64,000 bases of DNA. It comes from Paenibacillus sp. FSL R5-0912 (GTDB lineage Bacteria; Bacillota; Bacilli; Paenibacillales; Paenibacillaceae). Location of the stretch: assembly GCF_000758605.1 (NCBI RefSeq), contig NZ_CP009282.1, positions 2,914,001-2,978,000 of the forward strand, read 5' to 3'. The notes under the pieces are model-generated. The model did no database searches and was not told the origin of the DNA. It saw only the letters and a list, made by a program, of their open reading frames with translations. A program made the translations under genes and the position numbers. Numbering within the stretch: position 1 is the first letter of the stretch; every line of letters begins with the position of its first letter. This document shows positions 43,523 to 52,996 of the stretch, one piece after another.

Positions 43523-44668
43523 CTATAAATAAATCCGGTAGTTTCCGCTCAGCGCCAGCATAGTGAAGAAGTACAGGCAATTGTCATAATACCTGCGCTC
43601 CCCGGTGCGCAGCGGAGTATTCCAGAACCGCTTGACGAAAGGTCCGGCATCCGGTCCATCGGCAGCAAGCGAGGCCATAGCCAGGGTTGCCAGCAGGCCG
43701 ACGGGATGGAGGGAAGGCTCGTCAAACGGCTGTCCGTCAATAGTATAACGCCGGTAATCCGCAGGCTCTATGTCCCGGAAGAACGCCTGAATCCGGTTAG
43801 ACTGCCCGACCTGCCAAGGGTCACAGCGGAACCATTCATAGTCTAGCCCGATATTGGCGGCGACCCGGTACGCATCGCTGAAGAAATGGCGGAAGTCCCC
43901 ATGCGGCTGGGGTTCAGCCGGAGTCCCGTCATAATTAGCGTATTCCGGCGACAGACCGGTTTCGGGATGGCAGGCTTTATGCAGATAGGCTCTGCTTTTG
44001 GCTGCCGCGTCCTTCCAGAATGCCCGGTCCGCCTCATCCGCCTGGAGAGCGAATAGGTCATAGAAATGCGGCAAATGGTAGGAAGGGTCGCTGAAAGGGG
44101 TCTCGGGAATGAACTTAATCAGCCGGGTTGCAGGATCCCACATGGGATCGCCTTCTCCGTCTTCGCCTTTGTGCACACAGGCGCGTAGAATGATTCTGGC
44201 CTGCTCAGAATAGTTGAACGGCTCGGCGCCGTCGCCCCAGCGCGCCGACGCAAAGAACAGCGCCATGGCGAAGAACTCTTCACCGTCCGGTGCCGGACCG
44301 GGAGACAGCCGCGTGCCGTCCAGCTTGCAGTGCCAGGCGAAATAATCCTTATAGCGGCCTTCCGTATGCTGCATATAGACCTTGGCGAACTTCCAGAGCC
44401 GGTCGAATTCCTCCCTTTTATCCATTTGAACTGCCATCATCATCCCATAGGACATGCCTTCGGTACGCACATCGGTATTGCCGGTATCTACGATATATCC
44501 CTTATCGTCACCCATAGGATGGTAGATTCGGACCCCGGGAGCGCCATAGAAAAGCTCGTTCCAGGTATCTTCAAGTCTCTGCGCAATGGCCTCGGACGAC
44601 AGGCCGTTCTCAAGGAACAGGTTTCTGTATTTTTGCGTATAAAAGGAGCCTTCTGTGGTAGTACTCAT
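43523..44668 (-). CDS. GH8 reducing-end xylose-releasing exo-oligoxylanase type
   Basis: 381 residues from the ATG at 44668, with TGGAGG 6 bases upstream; an ATG at 44674 abuts the site. No signal peptide, so it is intracellular. The (alpha/alpha)6 GH8 barrel shows the acid Glu in DVRTEGMSYGMMMAVQ and the base Asp in HFFSDAYRVAANIGLDYEW, as in Bacillus halodurans Rex. Rex enzymes remove xylose from the reducing end of imported xylo-oligosaccharides. This fits the transporter to the left and the GH43 genes to the right. A weak cre-like sequence (TTAAAGCGTTTTCC, 44728-44741) lies upstream. Confidence 0.9.
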   Translation of the reverse strand: MSTTTEGSFYTQKYRNLFLENGLSSEAIAQRLEDTWNELFYGAPGVRIYHPMGDDKGYIVDTGNTDVRTEGMSYGMMMAVQMDKREEFDRLWKFAKVYMQHTEGRYKDYFAWHCKLDGTRLSPGPAPDGEEFFAMALFFASARWGDGAEPFNYSEQARIILRACVHKGEDGEGDPMWDPATRLIKFIPETPFSDPSYHLPHFYDLFALQADEADRAFWKDAAAKSRAYLHKACHPETGLSPEYANYDGTPAEPQPHGDFRHFFSDAYRVAANIGLDYEWFRCDPWQVGQSNRIQAFFRDIEPADYRRYTIDGQPFDEPSLHPVGLLATLAMASLAADGPDAGPFVKRFWNTPLRTGERRYYDNCLYFFTMLALSGNYRIYL

Positions 44669-44892
44669 AATCATCCTCCAGGTAGATCATATTTGCCCAA
44701 AGTATAACACAACCGGAGATATAGAGATTAAAGCGTTTTCCTTAAAATTTATAGAGGATTCCGGCGGCCTTCCCATAATCTAAGAATAGATCAATCTTAG
44801 GTGTCTATATGTCATGGACTTCGCTTAAGCGGCTTCTCTATACTGATAGGGACATGCTATAAGGTGAACATGAAGGTAAGGGTGATATTCTT

Positions 44893-46716
44893 ATGAATAA
44901 GGTGCAGGGTCCTATGAAGCTTACAGTCTATACACGATTGCCGAACCAGGATTACACGGCGTCTCTAAGCAACAGCGTTCATCTTGCCTGTGCAGATGAC
45001 TCTGGCGAATTTCAGCCCCTGAACCGGAACTATGGCCTGTTATTCGCCATGGCTACCGTGGATGAGGACGATGTGATTCATGAAAAAGGACTTAAAAATC
45101 CCTATGTATTCCCCACATCCGGCGGTACTTTCGGCATTGTAGCGGTAAGAGTAGATGCCTTAGGGGAGGAAGACGACGAGAGCAGAGGGCAGATTCTACT
45201 GTGGACTTCGCCGGATCTGATCAGCTTCGAGTATCAGGGCCTTGTGCCCTTGGACAGGGAGAGGTACGTCCAAGAAGCTGTCTGCGGATTCGACAGCACC
45301 AGCGGACAATACGAGATTCGCTGGCAGGATAACGATGGCTGCTGGTATGTGAACCGGCTGGCCGACCTGCGGAAGCCCGAGCTTATTTCGCCGCCGGAAC
45401 CTGCGGAACCCATTGCGGTAGAGCGGTCGGCTCAACCGCTGCCCGGAACCCGTCCGGGGAATGAGATTACGGTGGATTATGCCATCGGCCATAGAGTACA
45501 GAGGGCCTGGACCCCGGTGCATAACACCGGTATCCGCGTGGCAGAGCAGGTCAGTGTCCGCTCTGCCGACGAATTGATAACGGTGAGAGCCACCGCAGTG
45601 TACTCTGACGGCTCCACGGCAGACAAGCAGGTAGCCTGGGATACCGAAGGTATTGACTTTACGGTGCCCGGAACCTATACCGTGCATGGTAAGGTAGTCA
45701 CGCACGACCTTCCGTTCCCCTTGGCAAGCGGCTATGCCGACCCGGTAATCCTCCCTTGGAACGGCAGGTATTATTTCCTTGCCACCAATGATAATGTTGG
45801 TGATATCGGCATCTATGTCCGCGTGGCAGATACCTTGCTGGGCTTATTCGCCCCTGGCTTCCAAGAAGCCGTTATTCTGGATCTGAATGAGGAGCTGAAT
45901 TTCATCCAGACCTTCTGGGCACCGGAATTTCATCTCATCGGCGGCGAGTTGTACATTCTGTTCGCCGTAGGCGGCAAAGTATGGGGGCCGCAGTGCCATC
46001 TCATGAAGCTGAACCAGGGCGGCGACATTATGAATGCCGCCGATTGGAGCACTCCAGTCCGGGTGAGACGGATGGACGGTACTCCTTTGACGGAAAACGG
46101 CATTACGCTGGATATGACTTATTTCAAGGCAGATGAGACTTCCTGTGTCGTCTGGTCATACCGCAAAGGAATCGGAACGCCGCTGGACACCGGCTCCATG
46201 CTGTATATCGCAACCGTTAATGAAGCGGACCCGGCGGTATTAACCAGCGAGCCGGTGCTGCTCTCGCGTCCGCTGCTGGGCTGGGAGAATGTTCAGGGCA
46301 CGATCAATAACGAAGGACCTTATCCGCTGATTACGGATGATACCGTGTACATTGCTTATTCCGGCGGAGCTGCAACGGGGTATACCTATGCGGTGGGATG
46401 GTTAAGCATTCCACGAGGCGGCGATTATCTGGATGCCGGGGCATGGAGCAAAGCCGGTACCCCTGCATTGTCTTACTACTCACTGGAAGAGATCTACGGT
46501 CCCGGACACAACTCGTTCTTCCAGGATGTTGACGGCACGGTGCTAGTCCTGTATCACGGGGAAGAGCAGCTGGTGAAGCATGGGACGAGATGCTCGGCGA
46601 TGCACAGAGTCCATTTTAACAGCGAGGGTAGGCCGCTACTCGATGTAGCCAATGAACGAGATGTACACCCGGATTACGCCGATTGCGTTATACAGGTGAC
46701 GGTGCAATCTATATAA
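44893..46716 (+). CDS. Two-propeller GH43-family protein with Ig-like linker domain
   Basis: 607 residues, no signal peptide. Residues about 1-165 resemble half a GH43-like beta-propeller without evident catalytic residues (PYVFPTSGGTFGIVAVRVDA). Residues about 195-270 form a BIg_4-like module (VRATAVYSDGSTADKQVAW...FTVPGTYTVHG). Residues about 275-607 form the catalytic GH43-type propeller: base Asp in SGYADPVILPWNGRYYFLAT, second acidic site in FWAPEFHLIGGELYIL, and acid Glu in INNEGPYPLI. It is likely an alpha-L-arabinofuranosidase or beta-xylosidase acting on imported oligosaccharides. AAGGTAAGGGTGA precedes the ATG. Confidence 0.85.
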   Translation: MNKVQGPMKLTVYTRLPNQDYTASLSNSVHLACADDSGEFQPLNRNYGLLFAMATVDEDDVIHEKGLKNPYVFPTSGGTFGIVAVRVDALGEEDDESRGQILLWTSPDLISFEYQGLVPLDRERYVQEAVCGFDSTSGQYEIRWQDNDGCWYVNRLADLRKPELISPPEPAEPIAVERSAQPLPGTRPGNEITVDYAIGHRVQRAWTPVHNTGIRVAEQVSVRSADELITVRATAVYSDGSTADKQVAWDTEGIDFTVPGTYTVHGKVVTHDLPFPLASGYADPVILPWNGRYYFLATNDNVGDIGIYVRVADTLLGLFAPGFQEAVILDLNEELNFIQTFWAPEFHLIGGELYILFAVGGKVWGPQCHLMKLNQGGDIMNAADWSTPVRVRRMDGTPLTENGITLDMTYFKADETSCVVWSYRKGIGTPLDTGSMLYIATVNEADPAVLTSEPVLLSRPLLGWENVQGTINNEGPYPLITDDTVYIAYSGGAATGYTYAVGWLSIPRGGDYLDAGAWSKAGTPALSYYSLEEIYGPGHNSFFQDVDGTVLVLYHGEEQLVKHGTRCSAMHRVHFNSEGRPLLDVANERDVHPDYADCVIQVTVQSI

Positions 46717-46756
46717 GAGGTACTAAAGAAATAAACAAAAAGCAAAAGAAGCGGAG

Positions 46757-46925
46757 GAGAATTTTGGAACTGTAAGAGCGGTAGCGTCCGCCTGAAAGCT
46801 TTCCGCAGGAAAGCTACCTCGTAAGCATAAGCTGTCACCGGATTTCCACCGCGAACAGCGGTTCAAATCAAGAAATCTGGGGACAACAGCGGCCGGAAGT
46901 CCAAAGTTCACCGCAGTGACGACGA
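46757..46925. repeat. Dispersed hairpin repeat, copy 2
   Basis: It shares with copy 1 (43340-43485) the order GAACTGTAAGAGCGGTAGCG, GCGAACAGCGGTTCAAATCA, and ACAGCGGCCGGAAGTCCAAA. Internal hairpin GCTTTCC/GGAAAGC and CCGCG/CGCGG-like arms are present. It fills most of the gap between two GH43 genes, so it is an intergenic element and not coding. Confidence 0.7.
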
Positions 46926-46926
46926 A

Positions 46927-46951
46927 GCTTCAAGTTCACAACTTAAGTGCA
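46927..46951 (+). promoter_or_regulatory. 25-bp motif shared with 53861-53885 (copy 1)
   Basis: GCTTCAAGTTCA-CAA-CTTAAGTGCA lies 35 bases before the GH43 start. It matches 53861-53885 at 22 of 25 positions, three mismatches being in the centre, and contains AAGTT-CAC-AACTT. It may be an operator or a 5' mRNA element. Confidence 0.45.
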
Positions 46952-46986
46952 TCTTATTCTATATAACAACTAGGAGGACAACAGAA

Positions 46987-48414
46987 ATGACGCAACAACA
47001 GGGATTCAATCCGTATCTTCCATCCTGGGAATATATCCCAGATGCTGAACCTTATGTATTTGAAGGCAGAGTGTATGTGTATGGCTCACATGACCGGTTC
47101 AACGGACACGCCTTCTGTCTGAATGACTATGCCTGCTGGTCTGCGCCGGAGGACAATCTAGCCGATTGGCAGTATGAAGGTGTGATCTACCGGACTACGG
47201 ATGACCCGCTGAACCCGGAAGGCAGCATGTGCCTCTACGCACCGGATGTGACGAAGGGCCCGGACGGGCGGTATTATCTCTACTATGTACTGGACAAAGT
47301 TCCTGTCGTATCGGTGGCTGTCTGCGACAAGCCGGGCGGCAAATATGAATTCTATGGCTATGTAACCTACGGTGACGGCACGCGTCTGGGCGAACGGGAA
47401 GGCGATGAGCCGCAGTTTGACCCGGGGGTATTGACCGAAGGCGATACTACCTACCTGTACACCGGCTTCTGCGGATACGGGGACAAGTCCAGACACGGCG
47501 CCATGGCTACCGTGCTGGGTCCTGACATGCTTACGATTATTGAGGAGCCTGTGTTCGTGGCACCAAGCCAGCCATACAGCGAGGGAACCGGATTTGAAGG
47601 CTTTGAGTTCTTCGAGGCCCCGTCCATCCGCAAAAGAGGGGATATCTACTACCTGATCTATTCTTCGATCTCGATGCATGAGCTGTGTTATGCGACCAGT
47701 AAGCATCCGACCCGGGACTTCGTCTATCAGGGTGTCATTGTAAGCAATTGCGATCTGCATATCGATACGTATAAGCCTGCGGACCAGCCAATGTATTATG
47801 GCGGCAATAACCATGGCAGTATCGTAGAAGTTAATGGAGAATGGTATATCTTCTACCATCGCCATACCAACGGCACAGCGTTCTCCCGCCAGGGCTGTAT
47901 CGAGCGGATTGAATTCTGCGCAGACGGCACAATCCCCCAGGTGGAGATTACCTCCTGCGGTCCGAACGGAGGTCCGCTCGAAGGGCGCGGCGAATATCCG
48001 GCGTATCTGGCCTGCCATTTGTTCTGCAAGGATCAGGAGATGTACACCGGAGGTTTCGGCCGGATTGGAGCCTGGATGGACAGCCGTTTCCCGAAGATTA
48101 CCCAGGACGGCAGAGACGGCGATGAAGAGACAGGATATATTGCCAATATGACCGATTCGGCTACCGCAGGATTCAAATATTTCAATTGTGAAGGGGTTAC
48201 CCGGGTCTCCATCAAGGTGCGCGGCTATTGCCACGGCGAGTTTGAGGTGAAAGCGGCCTGGGACGGACCTGCACTTGGACGTATCCCGGTAGGGTTCACG
48301 AATGTCTGGAAAGAGTACACTACGGAAGTGGAGATTCCAGACGGCATTCAGGCGCTGTATTTCACGTACACCGGCAACGGCGGCGCCCAGTTTGCTTCAT
48401 TTACGCTGGAATAA
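46987..48414 (+). CDS. GH43 beta-xylosidase/alpha-L-arabinofuranosidase
   Basis: 475 residues, no signal peptide, AGGAGGA before the ATG. The five-bladed propeller carries base Asp in IPDAEPYVFEGRVYVYGSHD, the pKa-tuning Asp in LYAPDVTKGPDGRYYLYY, and acid Glu in FEFFEAPSIRKRGDIYYLIY. Residues about 370-475 form a beta-sandwich (GFKYFNCEGVTRVSIKV...LYFTYTGNGGAQFASFTLE) like the CBM6-type module at the end of many GH43 enzymes. Its job is probably cleavage of xylose or arabinose units from imported oligosaccharides. It is monocistronic, with its own terminator and the 25-bp upstream motif. Confidence 0.9.
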   Translation: MTQQQGFNPYLPSWEYIPDAEPYVFEGRVYVYGSHDRFNGHAFCLNDYACWSAPEDNLADWQYEGVIYRTTDDPLNPEGSMCLYAPDVTKGPDGRYYLYYVLDKVPVVSVAVCDKPGGKYEFYGYVTYGDGTRLGEREGDEPQFDPGVLTEGDTTYLYTGFCGYGDKSRHGAMATVLGPDMLTIIEEPVFVAPSQPYSEGTGFEGFEFFEAPSIRKRGDIYYLIYSSISMHELCYATSKHPTRDFVYQGVIVSNCDLHIDTYKPADQPMYYGGNNHGSIVEVNGEWYIFYHRHTNGTAFSRQGCIERIEFCADGTIPQVEITSCGPNGGPLEGRGEYPAYLACHLFCKDQEMYTGGFGRIGAWMDSRFPKITQDGRDGDEETGYIANMTDSATAGFKYFNCEGVTRVSIKVRGYCHGEFEVKAAWDGPALGRIPVGFTNVWKEYTTEVEIPDGIQALYFTYTGNGGAQFASFTLE

Positions 48415-48447
48415 CCCGGAGAACCTCCTGAATATGGCCTGATACAC

Positions 48448-48482
48448 AAGCAGCACTTGGAAGTTCCCGGGTGCTGCTTTTT
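48448..48482 (+). terminator. Rho-independent terminator
   Basis: AAGCAGCAC pairs perfectly with GTGCTGCTT and is followed by a T-run. It ends the GH43 transcript. Confidence 0.85.
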
Positions 48483-48545
48483 GGTTGCTACAAGCAGGAA
48501 GCAGGGAGCAAGCCGCATGAGGTAGCTATGCTAAGCGCACCACCG

Positions 48546-49439
48546 CTACACCCCGGAAGAATAACGGGCCTTATAGTCCGAAGGCGTCATGTTCATATAA
48601 TGCCTGAACCACTTCGAGAAGTAGCTGACGTGCTGATAGCCCGACTCAAGTGCAGCCTCCAGCACGTTGTATGATCCGCTGCGGAGCAGACTGGCCGCCT
48701 GGCTGATGCGGATATAGTTCAGATATTCCATCGGGCGCATACCGGTCTGGGCTTTGAAAAACTTGCAGAAATGCGAGCGGCTAAGTGATACGACAGAGGC
48801 AAGCTGATCCAAATCCAGTCTGTCACGGGAATGCTCCTCCATATAGCTCAGCACTTCCCTGATTTGCCGGTTGTATTCGCGACCTTGACGGGGTTCCAGC
48901 TCCGGATTCTTCCCGGTCAGCCCGTATTGATGGCTGTCTGCAATGAGCAGCAGCAGGAGAGCCTTCAAGCTCAGTTCATACCCCACAGACTGATGCTCAT
49001 AGCGGTTCAGCAGCTCTTTTACCAGATCGAGCAGTGAAATATGGGTATCATCCGCAGCAGATAACAAGGCAGGCAGCCGGGTTGTCCCCTGCATTAGAGG
49101 GTCCAGGAACAGCTCCTGCACCCGGTCCGGATACGGTGAAGACAGCCAGGAGCATTTGAACACGATGGAGTAGTAGCAGGTGCCTCCGGAGACAGTATCC
49201 ATGCCTGAATGAAGTTCTCCCGGGTGAACAATCAGGGCATCGCCTGCCTGAATGGTGAACTCCCGGCTCTCGACATAGAAGGTAGCCCGGCCCTCCGCTA
49301 AATAGATGATCTCCATTTCGTTATGCCAATGCACGGGAAGAATCGAATGAACGCGGTCCTGATGCTCCACCCGGTAGATATGAAGCGGGAATTCAGGCTG
49401 ACCATGCAGCTTGTTCTCGCGGTAACGGTGTTCGTACAT
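48546..49439 (-). CDS. AraC-family transcriptional regulator with cupin sensor
   Basis: 297 residues. The N-terminal cupin (HIYRVEHQDRVHSILPVHWHNEMEIIYLAEGRATFYV...GDALIVHPGELHSG) is followed by the AraC double helix-turn-helix (LDLDQLASVVSLSRSHFCKFFKAQTGMRPMEYLNYIRISQAASLL; NVLEAALESGYQHVSYFSKWFRHYMNMTPSDYKARY). GAGG lies close before the ATG. It is divergent from the GH31 gene across 100 bases and most likely activates it in response to a sugar. Confidence 0.93.
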   Translation of the reverse strand: MYEHRYRENKLHGQPEFPLHIYRVEHQDRVHSILPVHWHNEMEIIYLAEGRATFYVESREFTIQAGDALIVHPGELHSGMDTVSGGTCYYSIVFKCSWLSSPYPDRVQELFLDPLMQGTTRLPALLSAADDTHISLLDLVKELLNRYEHQSVGYELSLKALLLLLIADSHQYGLTGKNPELEPRQGREYNRQIREVLSYMEEHSRDRLDLDQLASVVSLSRSHFCKFFKAQTGMRPMEYLNYIRISQAASLLRSGSYNVLEAALESGYQHVSYFSKWFRHYMNMTPSDYKARYSSGV

Positions 49440-49539
49440 GATTACCTCCTGCTAATCGTAATATTGTGTCTATAAAGCGCAAATATATGTTAGATAACGG
49501 CTATTAATAATAATATCATTATAATCAAAGGAAGTCTTA

Positions 49540-51984
49540 ATGAAGGGTGGAACCATTGTGAAACTGATTGCTATACACTCCGGTACAGATGGCGTAAGGC
49601 TGGAGACTACAGAGGGGATTATGCATATCGCTATGTATACGCCGGGCATCGCCAGAATCCGGTATACTCTCAATGCAGAGCTAAGCGGGAAAGAGAGTCT
49701 TATGGTGGTGAGCCGCCCGGAGGCAGATAGTGTAGAGTGGAAGGTCACAGATCTGACCGGCCATCTGGAAATATCAACAGCACTGCTTACGATTCAAGTG
49801 GACAAACAGACCTGTGCATTCAGCTACAGGGATTCGAATGGCAGACTGCTGACACGGGAGCCGTCCAGAGGCGGCAAGACCCTGGAGCGGACAGAGGTCT
49901 ATCATACGGTCTTCGATGCTTCGTCCGAGACGGTTGAGACCGGTCAGGGGGCCGATGGTCTGCGCGCGAGAGCCGAAGGGGTCAACCGCAGGCTGGACAG
50001 AGAAGCTTGTCATACGAAGCTGGAATTTGAATGGCAGGAAGGTGAAGCCCTGTATGGACTTGGCTCCCACGAAGAAGGGATGATGAACCTCCGGGGCCGG
50101 CAGCAATACTTGTACCAGCAGAATATGAAAGCGGTTGTTCCGGTGCTTGTGTCTACGCGCGGCTACGGGATTCTGGTAGATTCCGGGTCGTACATGACCT
50201 TCCATGATGATGCCTTTGGCTCCTACCTCTGGAGTGATGTTGATGAAGAAATGAATTATTATTTCATTTACGGGCCGGAGTTCGATCAGATTACCGGGGG
50301 AATCCGTTACCTGACCGGAGAAGCGCCAATGCTTCCCAAGTGGTCCTTCGGTTATGTACAGTCCAAGGAAAGGTACATCTCCCAGGCAGAACTCATTGCC
50401 ACTGTGCAGGAGTATCGTGAGCGGTCGCTTCCCCTTGATTGTATCGTGCTCGACTGGCAGTCCTGGACGGGGAATCTGTGGGGGCAAAAGACCTTCGATC
50501 CCGAACGTTTCCCTGACCCCTCGCAGATGATGAACAGCCTGCACGCCATGAATGCCAAGCTCATGGTATCGATCTGGCCGATTATGGGCGCAGGCGGGGC
50601 CAACCATGAGGAGATGAACGAACGCGGCTTCCTTCTCGGCAATCAGGCCACCTATGACGCCTTCTGCGCGGAGGCACGCGAATTGTACTGGAAGCAGGCC
50701 AATGACGGGCTGTTCTCCCACGGAGTCGATGCCTGGTGGTGCGATTGCACCGAGCCGTTTGAAGCGGACTGGAAGGGAGCGGTGAAGCCGGAGCCAGAGC
50801 AGCGCCTGCTGATCAACACCTCGGAATCCAAACGTTATCTCGATCCGGGGCTGATCAATGCCTATTCCATGCAGCACTCCAAAGGTATCTATGAAGGCCA
50901 GCGTGCAGCGACCTCAGAGAAACGGGTGATCAATCTGACTCGCTCCGCCTTTGCGGGGCAGCACCGGTACGGCACGATTACATGGTCAGGCGATATCGCC
51001 GCCAATTGGGAGACGCTGAGGAAGCAGATTGCCGACGGCCTTAACTTCTGCCTTACAGGTTCTCCGTATTGGACACTGGATATCGGTGCTTTTTTCGTGA
51101 AGAAGCAGAAGGAGCAATGGTTCTGGAACGGGGATTATGACGAAGGCGTCGCCGATCTCGGATACCGTGAGCTGTACGTCCGCTGGTTCCAGCTAGGGGC
51201 CTTCCTGCCGATGTTCCGTTCCCATGGGACGGATACGCCAAGAGAGGTGTGGCAGTTCGGAGAAGAGGGAGAGCCGATGTACGATACACTTGTGAAATAT
51301 CTGAAGCTCCGGTACAGGCTGATGCCTTACATCTACTCACTGGCCGGTGCCGTCGCACACCGCAGCTATACCCTGTTCCGGGCGCTAGCCTTCGACTACC
51401 GGGAAGATGTGCAGGTCCATTCGATCGGTGACCAGTTCATGTTCGGTCCGGCCTTCATGGTAGCTCCTGTAACGGAGGCAATGTATTACGGTCCCGGCTC
51501 GCGTGAGCTTGAGGGAATCAGTAAGCAGCGCAGTGTCTACCTCCCTGCAGGGGAATGGTACGATTACTGGAGCGATGAACGGATGGAAGGCGGCCTGACG
51601 ATTGAAGCCAAGGCCGACCTGGAGACAATTCCGCTCTTCGTCCGCGCCGGTTCGATTGTTCCACTTGGCCCGGAAGTTCAATATACGGATGAACAGCCGG
51701 ATGCTGTGATTGGCCTCAAGGTATACGGCGGTAAGGATACGTCCTTCACCCTGTATGAAGATGAAGGGGATAATTACAATTATGAGCACGGCTCCTATTC
51801 CATGATCTTGATGACCTGGAGCGAAGCGGACCGTAGCTTAACCATTGGGAAGCGGTCAGGAGAGTATGCCGGTATGCAGGGGGTAAGACAATTTACTGTC
51901 GAGATCGCCGGACATGCCGGAAGCTGTATCGTAACTTATGAGGGAGAAGCTGTAACCATCCGGGAAGCAGACCTGCACCTCTGA
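49540..51984 (+). CDS. GH31 alpha-xylosidase type glycosidase
   Basis: 814 residues from the ATG at 49540 (AAAGGAAG upstream); GTG at 49558 with AAGGGTGG is a near-equal alternative. Cytoplasmic. It has the N-terminal beta-sandwich, then the barrel with IVLDWQSWTGNLWGQKTFDPERFPDP. The nucleophile is Asp402 in GVDAWWCDCTEP, and RSHGTDTPREVWQFG follows. The C-terminal beta domain carries AGSIVPLGPEVQYTDEQPDA. The DAWWxDxTEP pattern resembles the alpha-xylosidases of the xyloglucan-acting branch and not maltases, so release of xylose from xyloglucan oligosaccharides is likely. A divergent AraC gene is its probable regulator. Confidence 0.9.
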   Translation: MKGGTIVKLIAIHSGTDGVRLETTEGIMHIAMYTPGIARIRYTLNAELSGKESLMVVSRPEADSVEWKVTDLTGHLEISTALLTIQVDKQTCAFSYRDSNGRLLTREPSRGGKTLERTEVYHTVFDASSETVETGQGADGLRARAEGVNRRLDREACHTKLEFEWQEGEALYGLGSHEEGMMNLRGRQQYLYQQNMKAVVPVLVSTRGYGILVDSGSYMTFHDDAFGSYLWSDVDEEMNYYFIYGPEFDQITGGIRYLTGEAPMLPKWSFGYVQSKERYISQAELIATVQEYRERSLPLDCIVLDWQSWTGNLWGQKTFDPERFPDPSQMMNSLHAMNAKLMVSIWPIMGAGGANHEEMNERGFLLGNQATYDAFCAEARELYWKQANDGLFSHGVDAWWCDCTEPFEADWKGAVKPEPEQRLLINTSESKRYLDPGLINAYSMQHSKGIYEGQRAATSEKRVINLTRSAFAGQHRYGTITWSGDIAANWETLRKQIADGLNFCLTGSPYWTLDIGAFFVKKQKEQWFWNGDYDEGVADLGYRELYVRWFQLGAFLPMFRSHGTDTPREVWQFGEEGEPMYDTLVKYLKLRYRLMPYIYSLAGAVAHRSYTLFRALAFDYREDVQVHSIGDQFMFGPAFMVAPVTEAMYYGPGSRELEGISKQRSVYLPAGEWYDYWSDERMEGGLTIEAKADLETIPLFVRAGSIVPLGPEVQYTDEQPDAVIGLKVYGGKDTSFTLYEDEGDNYNYEHGSYSMILMTWSEADRSLTIGKRSGEYAGMQGVRQFTVEIAGHAGSCIVTYEGEAVTIREADLHL

Positions 51985-51995
51985 ATTTGAATCCC

Positions 51996-52865
51996 TCAAT
52001 GAGTTCTGCTGTTTCTCCGGTAGGCAGCCGGTGTCACTTTGGTAATCCTCTTGAACGTACGGTAGAAATGGGGCATACTCTCGAAGCCGCAGGCCATGGC
52101 AATCTGCTCGATCGTGCCGCTGGATTGCAGCAGGCTGTCCTTGGCGGCAAAAATCCGTTTGGTCGCAATGTAATCCGTCACATTCATCCCCAGACGCTGC
52201 TTAAAGACCCGGCTGAAGTGGGCCGGAGAGATCGCCGCCCGCCCTGCCAAAGAGGCCAGCTCCAGCGGCTGATCCAGGTGATCGTTGATATAGCTGAGCG
52301 CCTCACGGAACCAGTCCGGCAGCAAGGCGCTTGAGGTTTCCGGCTCGGCGGCCTGCGGCAGGCAGTAGCGGTTCAAGTGAAGCAGTGTGAGATGGAGCAG
52401 CAGCGTCAGGGCTTGTCCGCCGTCCGGGTGGCTCTGCTCCCGTTCACTGTGGATTGCATCGATATCGTTCTGTAAAATTCCGGCGTGTTCAGGTGATAGG
52501 GTATACTTGTACTGCTTGTTCTTCTTGGCAGCGTCAAACAGCTTCAGATAAGCATAGGACTCGCTGTAGGTGTGGTTAAGAACAAGACCCGGGCTGAAAA
52601 ATACAGCGGAGGAGGTCACCGGCTCCTCGTTGTCGGGAAATCCCCGGTGCACCGTGTTTCCGGGAACAACGATAACGTCGCCCTGGCGCATTTCATAAAA
52701 GGTCTGATCAATGAAAAAGCTTCCTTTGCCGCCGTACACGTATATGATTTCGTACCAGTCATGCTGATGGTCGGGCAGCTCGCGCTGCGGGCTTTTGGTT
52801 TCCTTGTAGTCCAGAAGCAGAGTGAACGGCATTTCGTTGCCGAAATGCTTGCGGATCGGTTCCAT
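51996..52865 (-). CDS. AraC-family transcriptional regulator with cupin sensor
   Basis: 289 residues. The cupin domain shows DHQHDWYEIIYVYGGKGSFFIDQTFYEM and GDVIVVPGNTVHRGFPDNEE; the C-terminal DNA-binding part shows LELASLAGRAAISPAHFSRVFKQRLGMNVTDYIATKRI and TIEQIAMACGFESMPHFYRTFKRITKVTP. AAGGAGG lies before the ATG. It converges tightly on the GH31 gene (11-base gap) and is divergent from the fucose-type operon starting at 52997, which it probably activates. Confidence 0.93.
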   Translation of the reverse strand: MEPIRKHFGNEMPFTLLLDYKETKSPQRELPDHQHDWYEIIYVYGGKGSFFIDQTFYEMRQGDVIVVPGNTVHRGFPDNEEPVTSSAVFFSPGLVLNHTYSESYAYLKLFDAAKKNKQYKYTLSPEHAGILQNDIDAIHSEREQSHPDGGQALTLLLHLTLLHLNRYCLPQAAEPETSSALLPDWFREALSYINDHLDQPLELASLAGRAAISPAHFSRVFKQRLGMNVTDYIATKRIFAAKDSLLQSSGTIEQIAMACGFESMPHFYRTFKRITKVTPAAYRRNSRTH

Positions 52866-52996
52866 GACGCGGCCTCCTTAGCCAAATCTATCAATTCTTA
52901 TTCTAATCATATCAAAATAAGGTATAGATTTGTTTGTTTAAGCTATTTTTATTCCTTTATCGGGTGTTTAAAATAAGGTGGAATGGAGGTGCTGTG

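Noticed and set aside
47158..48234. 358-codon minus-strand frame
   Set aside because: Antisense of the GH43 gene, whose catalytic motifs are all in the plus frame.
49774..50877. 367-codon minus-strand frame
   Set aside because: Antisense of the GH31 gene; no domain and no ribosome site.
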